From: Knoellia sinensis KCTC 19936
GTDB taxonomy: Bacteria; Actinomycetota; Actinomycetes; Actinomycetales; Dermatophilaceae
DNA length: 64,000 nucleotides
NCBI RefSeq assembly: GCF_000768705.1
Contig: NZ_AVPJ01000003.1
Coordinates: 248,001 to 312,000 of the forward strand
Reading direction: 5' to 3'
The translations under genes and the position numbers were made by a program. The notes beneath the pieces are model-generated. The model ran no database searches. It was not told the DNA's origin and saw only the letters and a list, made by a program, of their open reading frames with translations. Position 1 is the first letter of the stretch. Each line of letters opens with the position of its first letter. Positions 36,630 to 45,131 of this stretch are shown here, in pieces.

Positions 36630-37325
36630 TCAGCCGAGCTTCGTGGCCCGGTGCAGGGCGACGATCCCGCCCGACAGGTTGCGCCAGGCCACGTCGTTCC
36701 AACCCGCCTCGGCCACGCGGAGGGCAAGGGCGCGCTGGTCGGGCCAGGCCTGGATCGACTCGGCGAGGTAGACGTAGGACTCCGGGTTGGAGCTCACCTT
36801 GCGGGCGACGCGGGGCAGCGCCTCCATGAGGTACTCGCTGTAGACCTTGCGGAACGCCCCGTTGACCGGCTGGCTGAACTCGCAGATCACGAGGCGCCCA
36901 CCGGGCTTGGTCACTCGGGCGAACTCGCGCAGGGCCGCGTCGACGTCGGCGACGTTGCGCAGCCCGAACGACATGGTCACGGCGTCGAACGAGTTGTCGA
37001 CGAACGGCAGTTGCATCGCGTCCGCCGCCGTGAAGCCGAGGTCGTCGCGGCGCTTCTTGCCCACCCGCAGCATCCCGAGCGAGAAGTCGGCCGGCACGAC
37101 GTGTACGCCCTTGTCGGCGAACGGCTCGCTCGACGTGCCCGTCCCGGCGGCGATGTCGAGGACCCGCTCCCCCGGCTTGGCGTCGACGGCCTTGAGGACG
37201 GCGCGGCGCCAGAGGCGGTCCTGGCCGAGGGACAACACGTCGTTGGTGACGTCGTACCTCTCGGCGACGTCGTCGAACATGGCAGCGACGTCACGGGGCT
37301 GCTTGTCGAGGGAGGCGCGGCTCAT
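36630..37325 (-). CDS. menG: demethylmenaquinone methyltransferase
   Basis: This 231-residue SAM-dependent enzyme performs the last step of menaquinone synthesis. It has '[24 protein letters not shown]' (UbiE/MenG signature 1), the SAM loop '[16 protein letters not shown]' and '[13 protein letters not shown]' (near signature 2). The ATG at 37325 follows a GAGAGGATGG stretch. It is divergent from menF with 72 bases between starts. Confidence 0.93.
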   Translation of the reverse strand: MSRASLDKQPRDVAAMFDDVAERYDVTNDVLSLGQDRLWRRAVLKAVDAKPGERVLDIAAGTGTSSEPFADKGVHVVPADFSLGMLRVGKKRRDDLGFTAADAMQLPFVDNSFDAVTMSFGLRNVADVDAALREFARVTKPGGRLVICEFSQPVNGAFRKVYSEYLMEALPRVARKVSSNPESYVYLAESIQAWPDQRALALRVAEAGWNDVAWRNLSGGIVALHRATKLG

Positions 37326-37384
37326 GTCGCCATCCTCTCACCGCGCCTGGGCGGTTCAGTGCGGGCCACCGGTCGTCTCGGGGT

Positions 37385-37390
37385 TACGCT
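37385..37390 (+). promoter_or_regulatory. -10 element of leaderless menF
   Basis: TACGCT lies seven bases before the ATG at 37398 (four before the in-frame GTG at 37395), with no ribosome-binding site between, so the transcript probably begins at the start codon. Confidence 0.5.
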
Positions 37391-37397
37391 CAGCGTG

Positions 37398-38693
37398 ATG
37401 ACGTCCCTGCCCACGTCCGAGTCGGACATCGCACACCTCGCGCCCCTCGTCACCCGCACCGTCGCGCTGTCCCCGGAGGACGGCACGGCCCTGCTGGGCC
37501 TGCTGCCCGCGACGAGCCCGCGCGACGCACTGTCATGGGTTCGACGAGGCGAGGGCCTGGTCGGCTGGGGCCGTGCCGCCTCGGTGACAACCCATGGGGC
37601 TGCCCGCTTCGAGGAACTCGAGTCCTGGTGGCGCGACGTGTCCTCGTCCGCGGTCGTGCGCGACGAGGTCGACCTGCCCGGCACCGGCCCGGTCGCCTTC
37701 GGCGCCATCTCGTATGCCGCTGACTCGCCTTCCGGCGCGACTCTCGTCGTGCCTTCGGTCGTCGTCGGGCGTCGAGGTGACCAGTGGTGGGTGACGACGA
37801 CCTCTCCTGACGCCCTGCCCGGGAGTGCGGACCCTGTCGCTCATGACGACGTCGCGTCACCGGGCGAGGTGGCCTTCGCCGACGGTTCGCTGTCACCGAC
37901 GGAGTGGGCCGGTGCTGTCGCCGAGGCGGTGTCGCGGATCCAGGCGGGCGCCTTGGACAAGGTGGTGCTCGCGCGCGACCTCGACGTGCAGACGTCGGCA
38001 CCGATCGACGTGCGGTGGCTGCTGGGGCGTCTCGCCGAGAACTACGAGTCGACGTGGGTCTTCGCCGTTGACGGTCTGGTCGGCGCGACGCCGGAGATGC
38101 TGGTGCGCCGCGAGAAGGGCCTCGTCACCTCGCGCGTGTTGGCGGGGACGATCCAACGCACTGGGGACGACGAGCACGACCTCGCTCTGGCCGGTTCCCT
38201 GGCCCGCTCGTCGAAGGACCTCGAGGAGCACGAGTACGCGGTGCGCTCCGTGGCCGACGCGCTTGCCCCGCACTGCTCCTCGATGAACGTGCCCGAGGCC
38301 CCCTTCGTCCTGCACCTGTCCAACGTCATGCACCTTGCGACGGACGTGGCCGGGGTGCTCACCGACGAGACGTCGTCACTGGCGCTCGCAGCCTCGCTGC
38401 ACCCGAGCGCCGCGGTGTGCGGGACGCCGACTCCGGTGGCCGATGCGCTCATCTCCGAACTCGAGCACATGGACCGTGGCCGCTATGCCGGACCGGTCGG
38501 GTGGATGGACGCCCGCGGCGACGGCGAGTGGGGAATTGCCTTGCGTTCAGGGTCGATTCACCATGACGACGCGCAGCGCATGACGCTCTATGCCGGGTGC
38601 GGCATCGTCGCAGGCTCGGTCCCCGAGGCCGAAGTGGCCGAGTCCGACGCCAAGCTCATCCCCATGCGCGACGCCCTCACCGCGCGTCCCTAA
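37398..38693 (+). CDS. menF: isochorismate synthase
   Basis: This 431-residue chorismate-utilising enzyme has 'ALDKVVLARDLDV', 'LVGATPEMLVRREKGLVTSRVLAGT' and 'HPSAAVCGTPTPVADALISELE' with the conserved catalytic region, then 'RGRYAGPVGWMDA' and 'YAGCGIVAGSVPEAEVAESDAKL'. It converts chorismate to isochorismate, first in the menaquinone ring pathway (a siderophore role is possible but menD, menC, menE and menB are nearby). The start is the ATG at 37398; the frame is open far upstream antisense to menG. Confidence 0.9.
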   Translation: MTSLPTSESDIAHLAPLVTRTVALSPEDGTALLGLLPATSPRDALSWVRRGEGLVGWGRAASVTTHGAARFEELESWWRDVSSSAVVRDEVDLPGTGPVAFGAISYAADSPSGATLVVPSVVVGRRGDQWWVTTTSPDALPGSADPVAHDDVASPGEVAFADGSLSPTEWAGAVAEAVSRIQAGALDKVVLARDLDVQTSAPIDVRWLLGRLAENYESTWVFAVDGLVGATPEMLVRREKGLVTSRVLAGTIQRTGDDEHDLALAGSLARSSKDLEEHEYAVRSVADALAPHCSSMNVPEAPFVLHLSNVMHLATDVAGVLTDETSSLALAASLHPSAAVCGTPTPVADALISELEHMDRGRYAGPVGWMDARGDGEWGIALRSGSIHHDDAQRMTLYAGCGIVAGSVPEAEVAESDAKLIPMRDALTARP

Positions 38694-38777
38694 CTCACCC
38701 AATAGGACGGTTCGGCACACACCCTCCCGTCCCGAACTCACCGAATTCCTCGGTTCGGAACACACCCTCCCGTATGC
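38692..38777. repeat. two 43-base direct repeats after menF
   Basis: Units begin at 38692 and 38735. Both contain AACTCACC, CGGTTCGG and ACACACCCTCCCGT at the same offsets. The first overlaps the menF stop; the second runs into a GTATGCC motif. A degenerate third (around 38800) may exist. They lie in the 158-base gap before the SanA-like gene. Confidence 0.75.
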
Positions 38778-38851
38778 CGTCCGCCCGCCTCCCGTGCGTT
38801 TCCCACCCAATTCCACGCTTCCCAACAGGCGCGCGAGGCACACTTCACCGC

Positions 38852-39520
38852 GTGAAGAGACTGTGGGAACGACGCTGGGTTCGCGCCTTGACCGTGCCGG
38901 TCGTGCTGGGACTGCTGGGCGTGCTCGGCCCCTGGCTCTGGGTGTCGATCGCTTCGGCTGACCGGGTGCACGAGGTCGCTGAGGCTCCCGAGGCACCAGT
39001 CGCTCTCGTGCTCGGGGCGGGCATCAGCCCAAGCGGTGAGCCGACGCCCTACCTCAAGGCGCGACTCGACGCCGCCAAGGAGCTCCACGACGCGGGCAAG
39101 GTCCGCGTCCTCCTCGTCTCTGGCGACAACCGCACCCACGCCTACGACGAGCCCACGGCGATGCGCGACTACCTCGTGGCGGCCGGTGTGCCTACAGAGG
39201 CGGTGGTCATGGACTTCGCCGGCCGCGACACCTACGACTCGTGCCAGCGCGCCCATCGCATCTTCGGCGTGGACGACGTGACGGTGGTCTCGCAGCGCTA
39301 TCACGTGGGCCGCGCGGTGGCCCTGTGTCGGGCAGCGGGAATGGCCACCCAGGGTGTGGGCGACACGACGGTCCAGGGCCGCTTCCCGCGTGACTGGCAG
39401 GTCGGCGTGGTTCGCGAGAAGGTCGCCAACATCAAGGCCGTCGTTGACGTCGTCAGCGGCCGCGACCCGGTGCTCGGGCAGCAGGAGCCGGGCGTCCGCG
39501 ACGCCCTCGCCAGTTCCTGA
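38852..39520 (+). CDS. SanA/YdcF-like (DUF218) membrane-anchored protein
   Basis: The product is 222 residues with one N-terminal membrane segment (~10-32), then a DUF218 domain: 'VALVLGAGISPSGEPTPYLKARL', 'LLVSGDNRTHAYDEPTAMRDYLVAAGVP', 'DFAGRDTYDSCQRA' and 'VVSQRYHVGRAVALCRAAG'. This is the SanA arrangement (vancomycin high-temperature exclusion family), linked to envelope integrity in enterobacteria; the reaction is unknown. GTG start at 38852; the longer open frame is unsupported. Confidence 0.85.
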   Translation: MKRLWERRWVRALTVPVVLGLLGVLGPWLWVSIASADRVHEVAEAPEAPVALVLGAGISPSGEPTPYLKARLDAAKELHDAGKVRVLLVSGDNRTHAYDEPTAMRDYLVAAGVPTEAVVMDFAGRDTYDSCQRAHRIFGVDDVTVVSQRYHVGRAVALCRAAGMATQGVGDTTVQGRFPRDWQVGVVREKVANIKAVVDVVSGRDPVLGQQEPGVRDALASS

Positions 39521-39677
39521 CGTCGGAGCCGGGCACAGTGCGCGGCAAACGCACCTCCCAGCCGGGTCCCTGAGCACGACGTCGTATGCCGTCCGCCCCT
39601 TTGCCGCCCACCGTGCCCGGTCGCTACCCCTAGGAATCCCCTCGGCGCGACGAACACCTACCGCGTCCGCTACCGGA

Positions 39678-40058
39678 TCAGCCGACGGTCAGGCCGACGG
39701 CGTCACGTGCGGCCTTGACACGGCGCGCCGTCGACCCTGCGCCTCCGACCTCCGGCACAGGACGCGACCTCACGGTGACGACGTCCTCGGCCCTGTAGGT
39801 CCAGTTGCGCACCCAACCCCTGCGCACCACCTTGTCGCCGTCGATGAGCAATCCGACGAAGGGCGCACGTGCCAGCAGGCCCGCGTTCGCGGCGGACCAC
39901 ACCCAGAACATCCAGTCCGGGTCGGACGACGCATCCATCTCCGGATCGAGGAAGCCCATGACCCCGGCGATCAGGAAGCTCGCGAGGATGCCGACCACCA
40001 GGGCCAGGTAGCCGGTCCCTCGCAGCAGCAGGCGACCGCTCGGAGCCACCCCGTCCAT
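39678..40058 (-). CDS. small membrane protein with PH-like C-terminus
   Basis: This 126-residue protein has two predicted membrane spans (about residues 12-35 and 48-66), then a short beta-rich part 'LLIDGDKVVRRGWVRNWTYRAEDVVTV' that resembles the bacterial PH-like domains seen in small actinobacterial membrane proteins. The ATG at 40058 shares one base with the stop of the upstream reductase gene; a longer frame to 40115 would overlap it. Function unknown. Bases 39521-39677 between this and the convergent SanA-like gene show a GTATGCC motif but no clear gene. Confidence 0.6.
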   Translation of the reverse strand: MDGVAPSGRLLLRGTGYLALVVGILASFLIAGVMGFLDPEMDASSDPDWMFWVWSAANAGLLARAPFVGLLIDGDKVVRRGWVRNWTYRAEDVVTVRSRPVPEVGGAGSTARRVKAARDAVGLTVG

Positions 40059-41290
40059 CAGGTGAAGGGAGGGCGGTGGTCCATCGCAATGGAGCGTCGT
40101 CCGGCCCAACGCCACACGCGCGCAGCACGGTCGCGGTCATCGTCGGTCACAAAGTTGCCCATCCAGCGCAACGCCAGGGTCATCGCGAAGTCAGAGCGCA
40201 TCCCGATCGGGCCGAGAGCAGGCAGCACGCGCGGCACGGTGGCGATGCCGGCAAGTCGACGGGCGACCGAGAACGCCTCCCCGTAGTGCTCCTTGAGCAG
40301 CGCCGGCCACGACACCGACAGGTCGGTGTCGAGCAGGTCGACCACGAGTCGCCCGGTCTCGAGTCCGTAGTCGATGCCCTCGCCATTGAGCGGGTTGATG
40401 CACGCGGCCGCGTCGCCGATGAGTGCCCAGTTGGCCCCAGCGACACCACTGACGGCCCCACCCATCGGCAGGAGGGCACTCGTAGCCATCCGTGCCTCAC
40501 CGCGCAGCCCGAAGTCGTGACGGACCTCCTCGACGTAGCGGGCCATGAGCGGCTTGACCGCCACCTCGGCCGGGCGCTTCGTCGTCGCCAGCGTCCCGGC
40601 GCCCACGTTCACCTGTCCCCCGCCGAGCGGGAAGATCCAGCCATAGCCAGACAGGATCTCGCCCTCCTCGCCGCGCAACTCGAGGTGCGAGCTGATCCAC
40701 GGGTCATCCGAGCGGTCGGAGTCGACGTAGCACCGTCCAGCCACCGCATAGACGGTGTCCTTGTGCCACTCGCGCCCGAGAACCTTGCCCAGTCCCGAGC
40801 GCACACCGTCGGCCACCACGAGGCGCTCGCACTCGATCTCGAACGTCTCACCATCACGCTGGAAGGTCACCCCTCGAACTCGGCCGCCCTCGACGCGCGC
40901 ATCCACGGCCTTGGCTCCCTCGACCCCGACGGCGCCTGACTTGAGCGCCACCGTGCGGAGGTGGTCGTCGAGTTCGGTCCGCGCCACTGCGGAGCCCCAG
41001 CTGGGCAGCGACCCGCCGGGCCAGGGCAGTTCGAGCACCTGCCCGAAGCCGTGCGCCCGCAGCCCCTGGTTGACCGTGTGCCCGCGCACCCACTCCTCGA
41101 GGCCCAGGCGCTGGAGTTCGGCGATCGCGCGCGGAGTCAGCCCGTCGCCGCAGGTCTTGTCGCGCGGGAAGATGGCCGCATCGGCCAGGACCACGTCGCG
41201 CCCGCCTCGTGCCGCCCAGGCCGCTGCTGCAGAGCCGGCCGGGCCGGCCCCAACGACGAGGACATCAGTACGCGCGGGGGTCGTGGTCAC
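40058..41290 (-). CDS. geranylgeranyl reductase family protein, MenJ-like
   Basis: This 410-residue flavoprotein has 'DVLVVGAGPAGSAAAAWAARGG', the family-typical 'FPRDKTCGDGLTPRAI', and a second FAD motif 'GDAAACINPLNGEGIDYGLETGRL'. In Mycobacterium, MenJ of this type saturates one isoprene unit of menaquinone, and it is also encoded near menG. Location between menF and menD supports the same role. The GTG at 41290 gives the normal N-terminus; the open frame upstream overlaps menD. Compared with the other reductase at 35220 it keeps the canonical KTCGDGLTP motif, so it is the better MenJ candidate. Confidence 0.85.
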   Translation of the reverse strand: MTTTPARTDVLVVGAGPAGSAAAAWAARGGRDVVLADAAIFPRDKTCGDGLTPRAIAELQRLGLEEWVRGHTVNQGLRAHGFGQVLELPWPGGSLPSWGSAVARTELDDHLRTVALKSGAVGVEGAKAVDARVEGGRVRGVTFQRDGETFEIECERLVVADGVRSGLGKVLGREWHKDTVYAVAGRCYVDSDRSDDPWISSHLELRGEEGEILSGYGWIFPLGGGQVNVGAGTLATTKRPAEVAVKPLMARYVEEVRHDFGLRGEARMATSALLPMGGAVSGVAGANWALIGDAAACINPLNGEGIDYGLETGRLVVDLLDTDLSVSWPALLKEHYGEAFSVARRLAGIATVPRVLPALGPIGMRSDFAMTLALRWMGNFVTDDDRDRAARVWRWAGRRSIAMDHRPPFT

Positions 41291-41315
41291 TGGCCCATTC
41301 TCGCAAGGGGTCCGC

Positions 41316-43103
41316 TCAGCCCGAAATCGCCAGTGCAGCGCGCGCGACTTCGCGGAGCCGCTCGTGCGCGCCCCGGTGCGATTCGGCGTCGACCGGCACC
41401 TCGACGACGGTGATCCCGGCCGGCTTCGCGGACAACGCTTCGGCTGCCGCTTCACGCGTCTCGGCAAGAACGTGGCGTATGCCGTGTGCTCGGCACAGTG
41501 CCCCGAAGTCCGTTCCGGTCGGGGTGCCGAAAATGCGGGTGAAGTCGTCGGCCCGCTCGGGGGCCCCGTGCTCAAGGGTCCGGAAGATGCCTCCGCCCCC
41601 GTCGTTGGTGACGAGGATCGTGAGGTCCGGGTGCGGCTCGTCAGGGCCGACGGCGAGGGCGTTGGAGTCGTGGAGGAAGGTCAGGTCTCCCACCCAGGCG
41701 TAGCTGGGCGCATCTGTCGTCAGGGCCAGTCCGATGGCCGTGGACAGGCAGCCGTCGATGCCGGCCAGGCCTCGGTTGGCCGCGACCGTCAAGGGGGCCG
41801 ACCGGGGGGTCAAGCCGAGGTCGAGGTCGCGCACGGGGTTCGACGACCCGACGAAGAGCTGGGCGCCATCGGGCAGGGACTCCCCCACCACCGAGGCGAC
41901 CGCGAGCCCGGTCCCCCATGGCGCTGCATCCTTCTGAACTGCCTCTGCCACAAGCGATCCGGCATCCCGCCAAGACGTGGCCCACGACTCGTCGACGACG
42001 ACGTCACCCGTCGCGCGACCGATCAACTCGGTCAGCTCACCCACGCGTGAAACCACGTGACTGGGATCTGCCCAGTCAGGACCCGCCGGATGGACGTGGA
42101 CCTCGACGCCCTCCGCGCGCAGCAGGCCGCCGACCGCGCGAGAAAGGGTGACCCGACCGGCAACGACGATTCGGTCTGGCAGGTGGGCTCCAACCCATTC
42201 ACGGTCTGTGAGGAGCAGAGGCCCATGCGGGATGACCAAGGATCTGTCGTGGTCGCCCACGGGCTCCGCGATGACAGGGAAGCCCTGGGCTCGAGCCCAC
42301 GCGACAACCTGGCTCGAGCGAACGGACGAGAAGGTGAGGTCACCGACGACGACCAGGGTCCGCGGCACATCGGCGATCGATTCCGCGCCGCTGAACCATC
42401 CATCCCCTGGCACCTGCACCCACGGCGCCCCGTCAGCCCGCCCCTCATGAACCCCGGATCCATCCCGACTTTGTGCCCCAACGGGACGCGTCGAGCGGGC
42501 CGAAGGCCCCGCGGACGTGCCCCGTTGGGGCACAAAGTCGGGGGTGAGGGGGTCGCGGAAGCCGACGTTGAGGTGGACCGGACCACCGGCACCGGCGAGC
42601 GACCCGCCCATCAGGTCGCCGAGGGCGGCGGAGAGTGCGCGGCATACGGAAGTGCGGTGGAAGGCACCCACCGACTCGACGGACTCCGGCGCGGGCAGGT
42701 CCACCGACCACCGCACGGCTCCGCCGAAAATGCCCGGCTGCACCGTGGTCTGGTTGGCCCCGGTCCCGCGCAACTCCGCTGGACGATCCGCTGACAGCAC
42801 GATGAGAGGCACGCCAGTGTGGTGCGCCTCGAGCACCGCGGGATGCAGGTTCGCCACCGCAGTGCCCGACGTCGTGATCACGGGGACCGGCGTGCCAGAA
42901 CCCTTCGCCAGGCCCAGCGCCAGGAACCCGGCCGTCCGCTCATCGACCCGCACGTGGAGGCGGAGGCGACCTTCCCGCTCGGCCTGTTGCACGGCATACG
43001 CCAAAGGAGCCGAACGCGAACCCGGAGCGAGGACGACCTCGCGAACGCCACCGCGGATCAACTCGTCCACGAGGACGTGAGCGAGCGCGGTGGACGGATT
43101 CAT
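41316..43103 (-). CDS. menD: 2-succinyl-5-enolpyruvyl-6-hydroxy-3-cyclohexene-1-carboxylate synthase
   Basis: This 595-residue ThDP enzyme joins isochorismate and 2-oxoglutarate. 'VVLAPGSRSAPLAYAV', 'VRVDERTAGFLALGLAKGSG' (with the catalytic Glu), 'ITTSGTAVANLHPAVLEAH', and the C-terminal ThDP/Mg motif region 'WVGDLTFLHDSNAL' with 'LVTNDGGGGIF' are all present. Residues ~187-213 are encoded by a palindromic DNA element inserted in frame between the N-terminal and central domains. The ATG shares one base with the stop of the DUF3817 gene. Confidence 0.93.
   Translation of the reverse strand: MNPSTALAHVLVDELIRGGVREVVLAPGSRSAPLAYAVQQAEREGRLRLHVRVDERTAGFLALGLAKGSGTPVPVITTSGTAVANLHPAVLEAHHTGVPLIVLSADRPAELRGTGANQTTVQPGIFGGAVRWSVDLPAPESVESVGAFHRTSVCRALSAALGDLMGGSLAGAGGPVHLNVGFRDPLTPDFVPQRGTSAGPSARSTRPVGAQSRDGSGVHEGRADGAPWVQVPGDGWFSGAESIADVPRTLVVVGDLTFSSVRSSQVVAWARAQGFPVIAEPVGDHDRSLVIPHGPLLLTDREWVGAHLPDRIVVAGRVTLSRAVGGLLRAEGVEVHVHPAGPDWADPSHVVSRVGELTELIGRATGDVVVDESWATSWRDAGSLVAEAVQKDAAPWGTGLAVASVVGESLPDGAQLFVGSSNPVRDLDLGLTPRSAPLTVAANRGLAGIDGCLSTAIGLALTTDAPSYAWVGDLTFLHDSNALAVGPDEPHPDLTILVTNDGGGGIFRTLEHGAPERADDFTRIFGTPTGTDFGALCRAHGIRHVLAETREAAAEALSAKPAGITVVEVPVDAESHRGAHERLREVARAALAISG
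42464..42542. repeat. 79-base palindromic element inserted in frame in menD
   Basis: The outer arms (42464-42485 and 42521-42542) are a perfect 22-base inverted repeat beginning CCCGACTTTGTGCCCC. The 35-base middle holds a smaller imperfect hairpin (GCGGGCC-GAA-GGCCCCGC). The menD frame passes through without a stop. Related half copies are at 35963-36018. Confidence 0.9.
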
Positions 43104-43579
43104 CAGCTACCCGACGCGGGAGGTCCAACGAAGAGTGCGGCCCCCGTCAGCCCGGCCACCGCGACCACGCCGACGACCGCCGCGAGCGCGGGGTTGCGGG
43201 TCAGCCACGCGAGCAGCCGCTCGGGCAGCGAAGACGGAGACTCCCCACCGACGGCGAAGCGCCAGGGGCCTTCGAGCTGCCCGGCGGACTCGGCACTGCG
43301 GTCGAACAGGATCGTCGCGAACGGCGGCACCGCGCTGACGAGCGACATCAGGCCAGTGCGCAGCGACCACTTCTGGTTGACCCACGTCGCGATGGCGACG
43401 AGGCCGTAGGCAATGAAGACGACTCCGTGGAGCATCCCGAAGATCCGGACACCGAGTTCGGTCGTCTCGGTGACGTACTTGAGGAACATGCCGAAGAGCA
43501 GAAGGGCCCACGTGATCGCCTCGGCGACGGCCACGCGGCGGAAGAGCAGTTTGGGAGTCACGAGTCGCGATTCTGCCAC
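43103..43579 (-). CDS. DUF3817 family membrane protein
   Basis: This protein has 158 residues. Three or four predicted spans cover residues ~10-105, with 'AVAEAITWALLLFGMFLKY' and 'GMLHGVVFIAYGLVAI', the typical DUF3817 pattern (an HxxxF/Y region in span 2). A last hydrophobic segment ends the protein. A GTG at 43579 has GGAG five bases upstream; a second GTG at 43561 overlaps the upstream stop. Coupled to menD by TGATG. Function unknown. Confidence 0.8.
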   Translation of the reverse strand: MAESRLVTPKLLFRRVAVAEAITWALLLFGMFLKYVTETTELGVRIFGMLHGVVFIAYGLVAIATWVNQKWSLRTGLMSLVSAVPPFATILFDRSAESAGQLEGPWRFAVGGESPSSLPERLLAWLTRNPALAAVVGVVAVAGLTGAALFVGPPASGS

Positions 43580-44769
43580 CGTCGCTCCGACCGGAACTCA
43601 CGCACCACGGGCGTCGACCCCGCTGCAGGGGTGAGCGCGACCCCGAGCCCCGCCGTCCATGTCCGCAGCGCGACGTCGCCGGAGCGCTCGGCTCGACCGG
43701 CTGTCTCGCCGTAGGCCACGAGGCCATGGGCGCCCGCGCTCCCGGGCGCTGCCGCCTTCACCGTCGTCCAGTTGCGGCGGTGTGGTGGAGGTGCCACGTC
43801 GAGCATCGGCACCGCGTCCGTTGCGTGCTGCAGAGAGAGAACCGACGTGGAGTCGGGGATGGGGAAGGCGTCGATCGGCGATCCTGCCGTGAGCACGTGC
43901 GTGACCCGATGATTGCGCGCGAACTCGGGATCGGACGCCAGGGCGGCAGCCACGATCCCACCCTGGCTGTGACCGACGATGACGACGCGGTCGCGCGGTC
44001 CGGCGCGACCGGCCTGAGCCAGCGACAGCGCCTTCGCCGCAGCGATCTTGGACGCACTGGTCGCCCGCAGCATCAACGACACGTTCGCCGGCCAGTCCAT
44101 GGGAATCTCACCACCCCGCGCCCACCCATCCACGCCTTCGCTGTGCGTCCCCGGCACTTGCAGCACCCAGGTCGTCGTCCCGTCAGCAGCAGGAACCTCG
44201 ATGACGCGCACCCGCCCATCGGCACCCAGCGATTCCACCCCGGCGAGCAGGGAGGTGGTGGAGGTCGGATCGGGAACCCGCGCCAACGGCTCGGCACGCG
44301 CCACACGGACATCCCAGCCGGTGCCCTCGTCGAGCAACCCGAACGCCTGCCCGGTGACCTCCGTGACGAGCCACGCAGTCGTCATCGCTTGCGCGTGAAG
44401 TCCGGCCACCAGACCGCCCACCGTCTCCTCGGCCCACGCGTAGGAGCGGGCGGCACTCGACAGCGTGTCAGCGAGTTCACGCATCCGCTCCACGACGCCG
44501 CGGCTGTCGGAGATCGTTCCCCGCAACTCTCGTCGCGCCTGGCTGACGAGTGGCAGGAGATCGAGCGGTGCGCCCAGGATGCCTGGCCCCTGAGCCCATT
44601 CGGCTCCCAGACCCTGGGTCGCACGGCTGGCGATGATGACCTGGGCATCCTGGGGCGTCGACTCCGAGATGGCGTCTGCTCCCATGCGCATCCCTGCGGC
44701 CGCACGCTGGAGGTCCTCCACGGCCACCTCAACGCCACCCTCGCCGCCCGTGACGACGAGGTCGCTCAT
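43558..44769 (-). CDS. alpha/beta hydrolase with WXG100-like N-terminal region
   Basis: This protein has 403 residues. The first ~130 residues are helical and resemble a WXG100-type hairpin ('EWAQGPGILGAPLDLLPLV' in the turn region), followed by a lipase-like domain with 'VVIVGHSQGGIVAAALA' (G-x-S-x-G) and 'HVLTAGSPIDAFPIP'. No signal peptide is seen. It is coupled to the 80-residue helical protein upstream (ATGA) and overlaps the DUF3817 gene. Similar actinobacterial gene pairs may be type VII substrates, but no ESX machinery is in this window. Confidence 0.7.
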   Translation of the reverse strand: MSDLVVTGGEGGVEVAVEDLQRAAAGMRMGADAISESTPQDAQVIIASRATQGLGAEWAQGPGILGAPLDLLPLVSQARRELRGTISDSRGVVERMRELADTLSSAARSYAWAEETVGGLVAGLHAQAMTTAWLVTEVTGQAFGLLDEGTGWDVRVARAEPLARVPDPTSTTSLLAGVESLGADGRVRVIEVPAADGTTTWVLQVPGTHSEGVDGWARGGEIPMDWPANVSLMLRATSASKIAAAKALSLAQAGRAGPRDRVVIVGHSQGGIVAAALASDPEFARNHRVTHVLTAGSPIDAFPIPDSTSVLSLQHATDAVPMLDVAPPPHRRNWTTVKAAAPGSAGAHGLVAYGETAGRAERSGDVALRTWTAGLGVALTPAAGSTPVVREFRSERRWQNRDS

Positions 44770-45008
44770 GCCGCGCGCTCCGCCTCGGATGCCACCCGGT
44801 CGAGCAGGTCAGCGACCGCGTCCTCACGCTCTGCGAGCTCTCGCAGCTCTCGAACGCGTCGGGAGATGAGCCGCCTGAACTCCTCCGCTGACGACGACCG
44901 CCAACTCAGCTCCGACACCCCCACCAGCAGTCTCAACTCGGCTCGGGTCGCCTCGGCAGCCAGCCGCCACCGCCCGGCCCTGACTCTCAGTTCCTCTGCG
45001 CCATTCAT
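44766..45008 (-). CDS. small WXG100-like helical protein
   Basis: This 80-residue, fully helical protein has a central 'SELSWRSSSAEEFRRL', i.e. W-x-S in place of the W-x-G turn of WXG100 proteins. Helices on both sides are rich in Arg, Glu and Ala. It overlaps the hydrolase start by four bases and probably pairs with its N-terminal region. Identity is inferred from size, W-x-S turn and coupling. Bases 45009-45131 hold a DnaA-box-like site and no gene. Confidence 0.55.
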   Translation of the reverse strand: MNGAEELRVRAGRWRLAAEATRAELRLLVGVSELSWRSSSAEEFRRLISRRVRELRELAEREDAVADLLDRVASEAERAA

Positions 45009-45089
45009 GCGAACATCCCACTCGCACAGCGCTATTCACGTCCACCCGCACCAGACGATCTGTGGACGGCAGGCCTCATCAGGGACACC

Positions 45090-45098
45090 TGTGGACAA
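45090..45098. promoter_or_regulatory. DnaA-box-like 9-mer
   Basis: TGTGGACAA (complement TTGTCCACA, the actinobacterial DnaA box) lies between genes upstream of the WXG-like protein. It is part of the 13-mer CCTGTGGACAACG, also found at 54685-54697. Confidence 0.4.
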
Positions 45099-45131
45099 CG
45101 CCGGCGCCCTCAAGCCCTCCAGGTCGGCCTG

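Noticed and set aside
39521-39677. Convergent gap as a bidirectional terminator
   Set aside because: CCGGGCAC and GTGCCCGG arms exist but are about 80 bases apart, too far to call a terminator with confidence.
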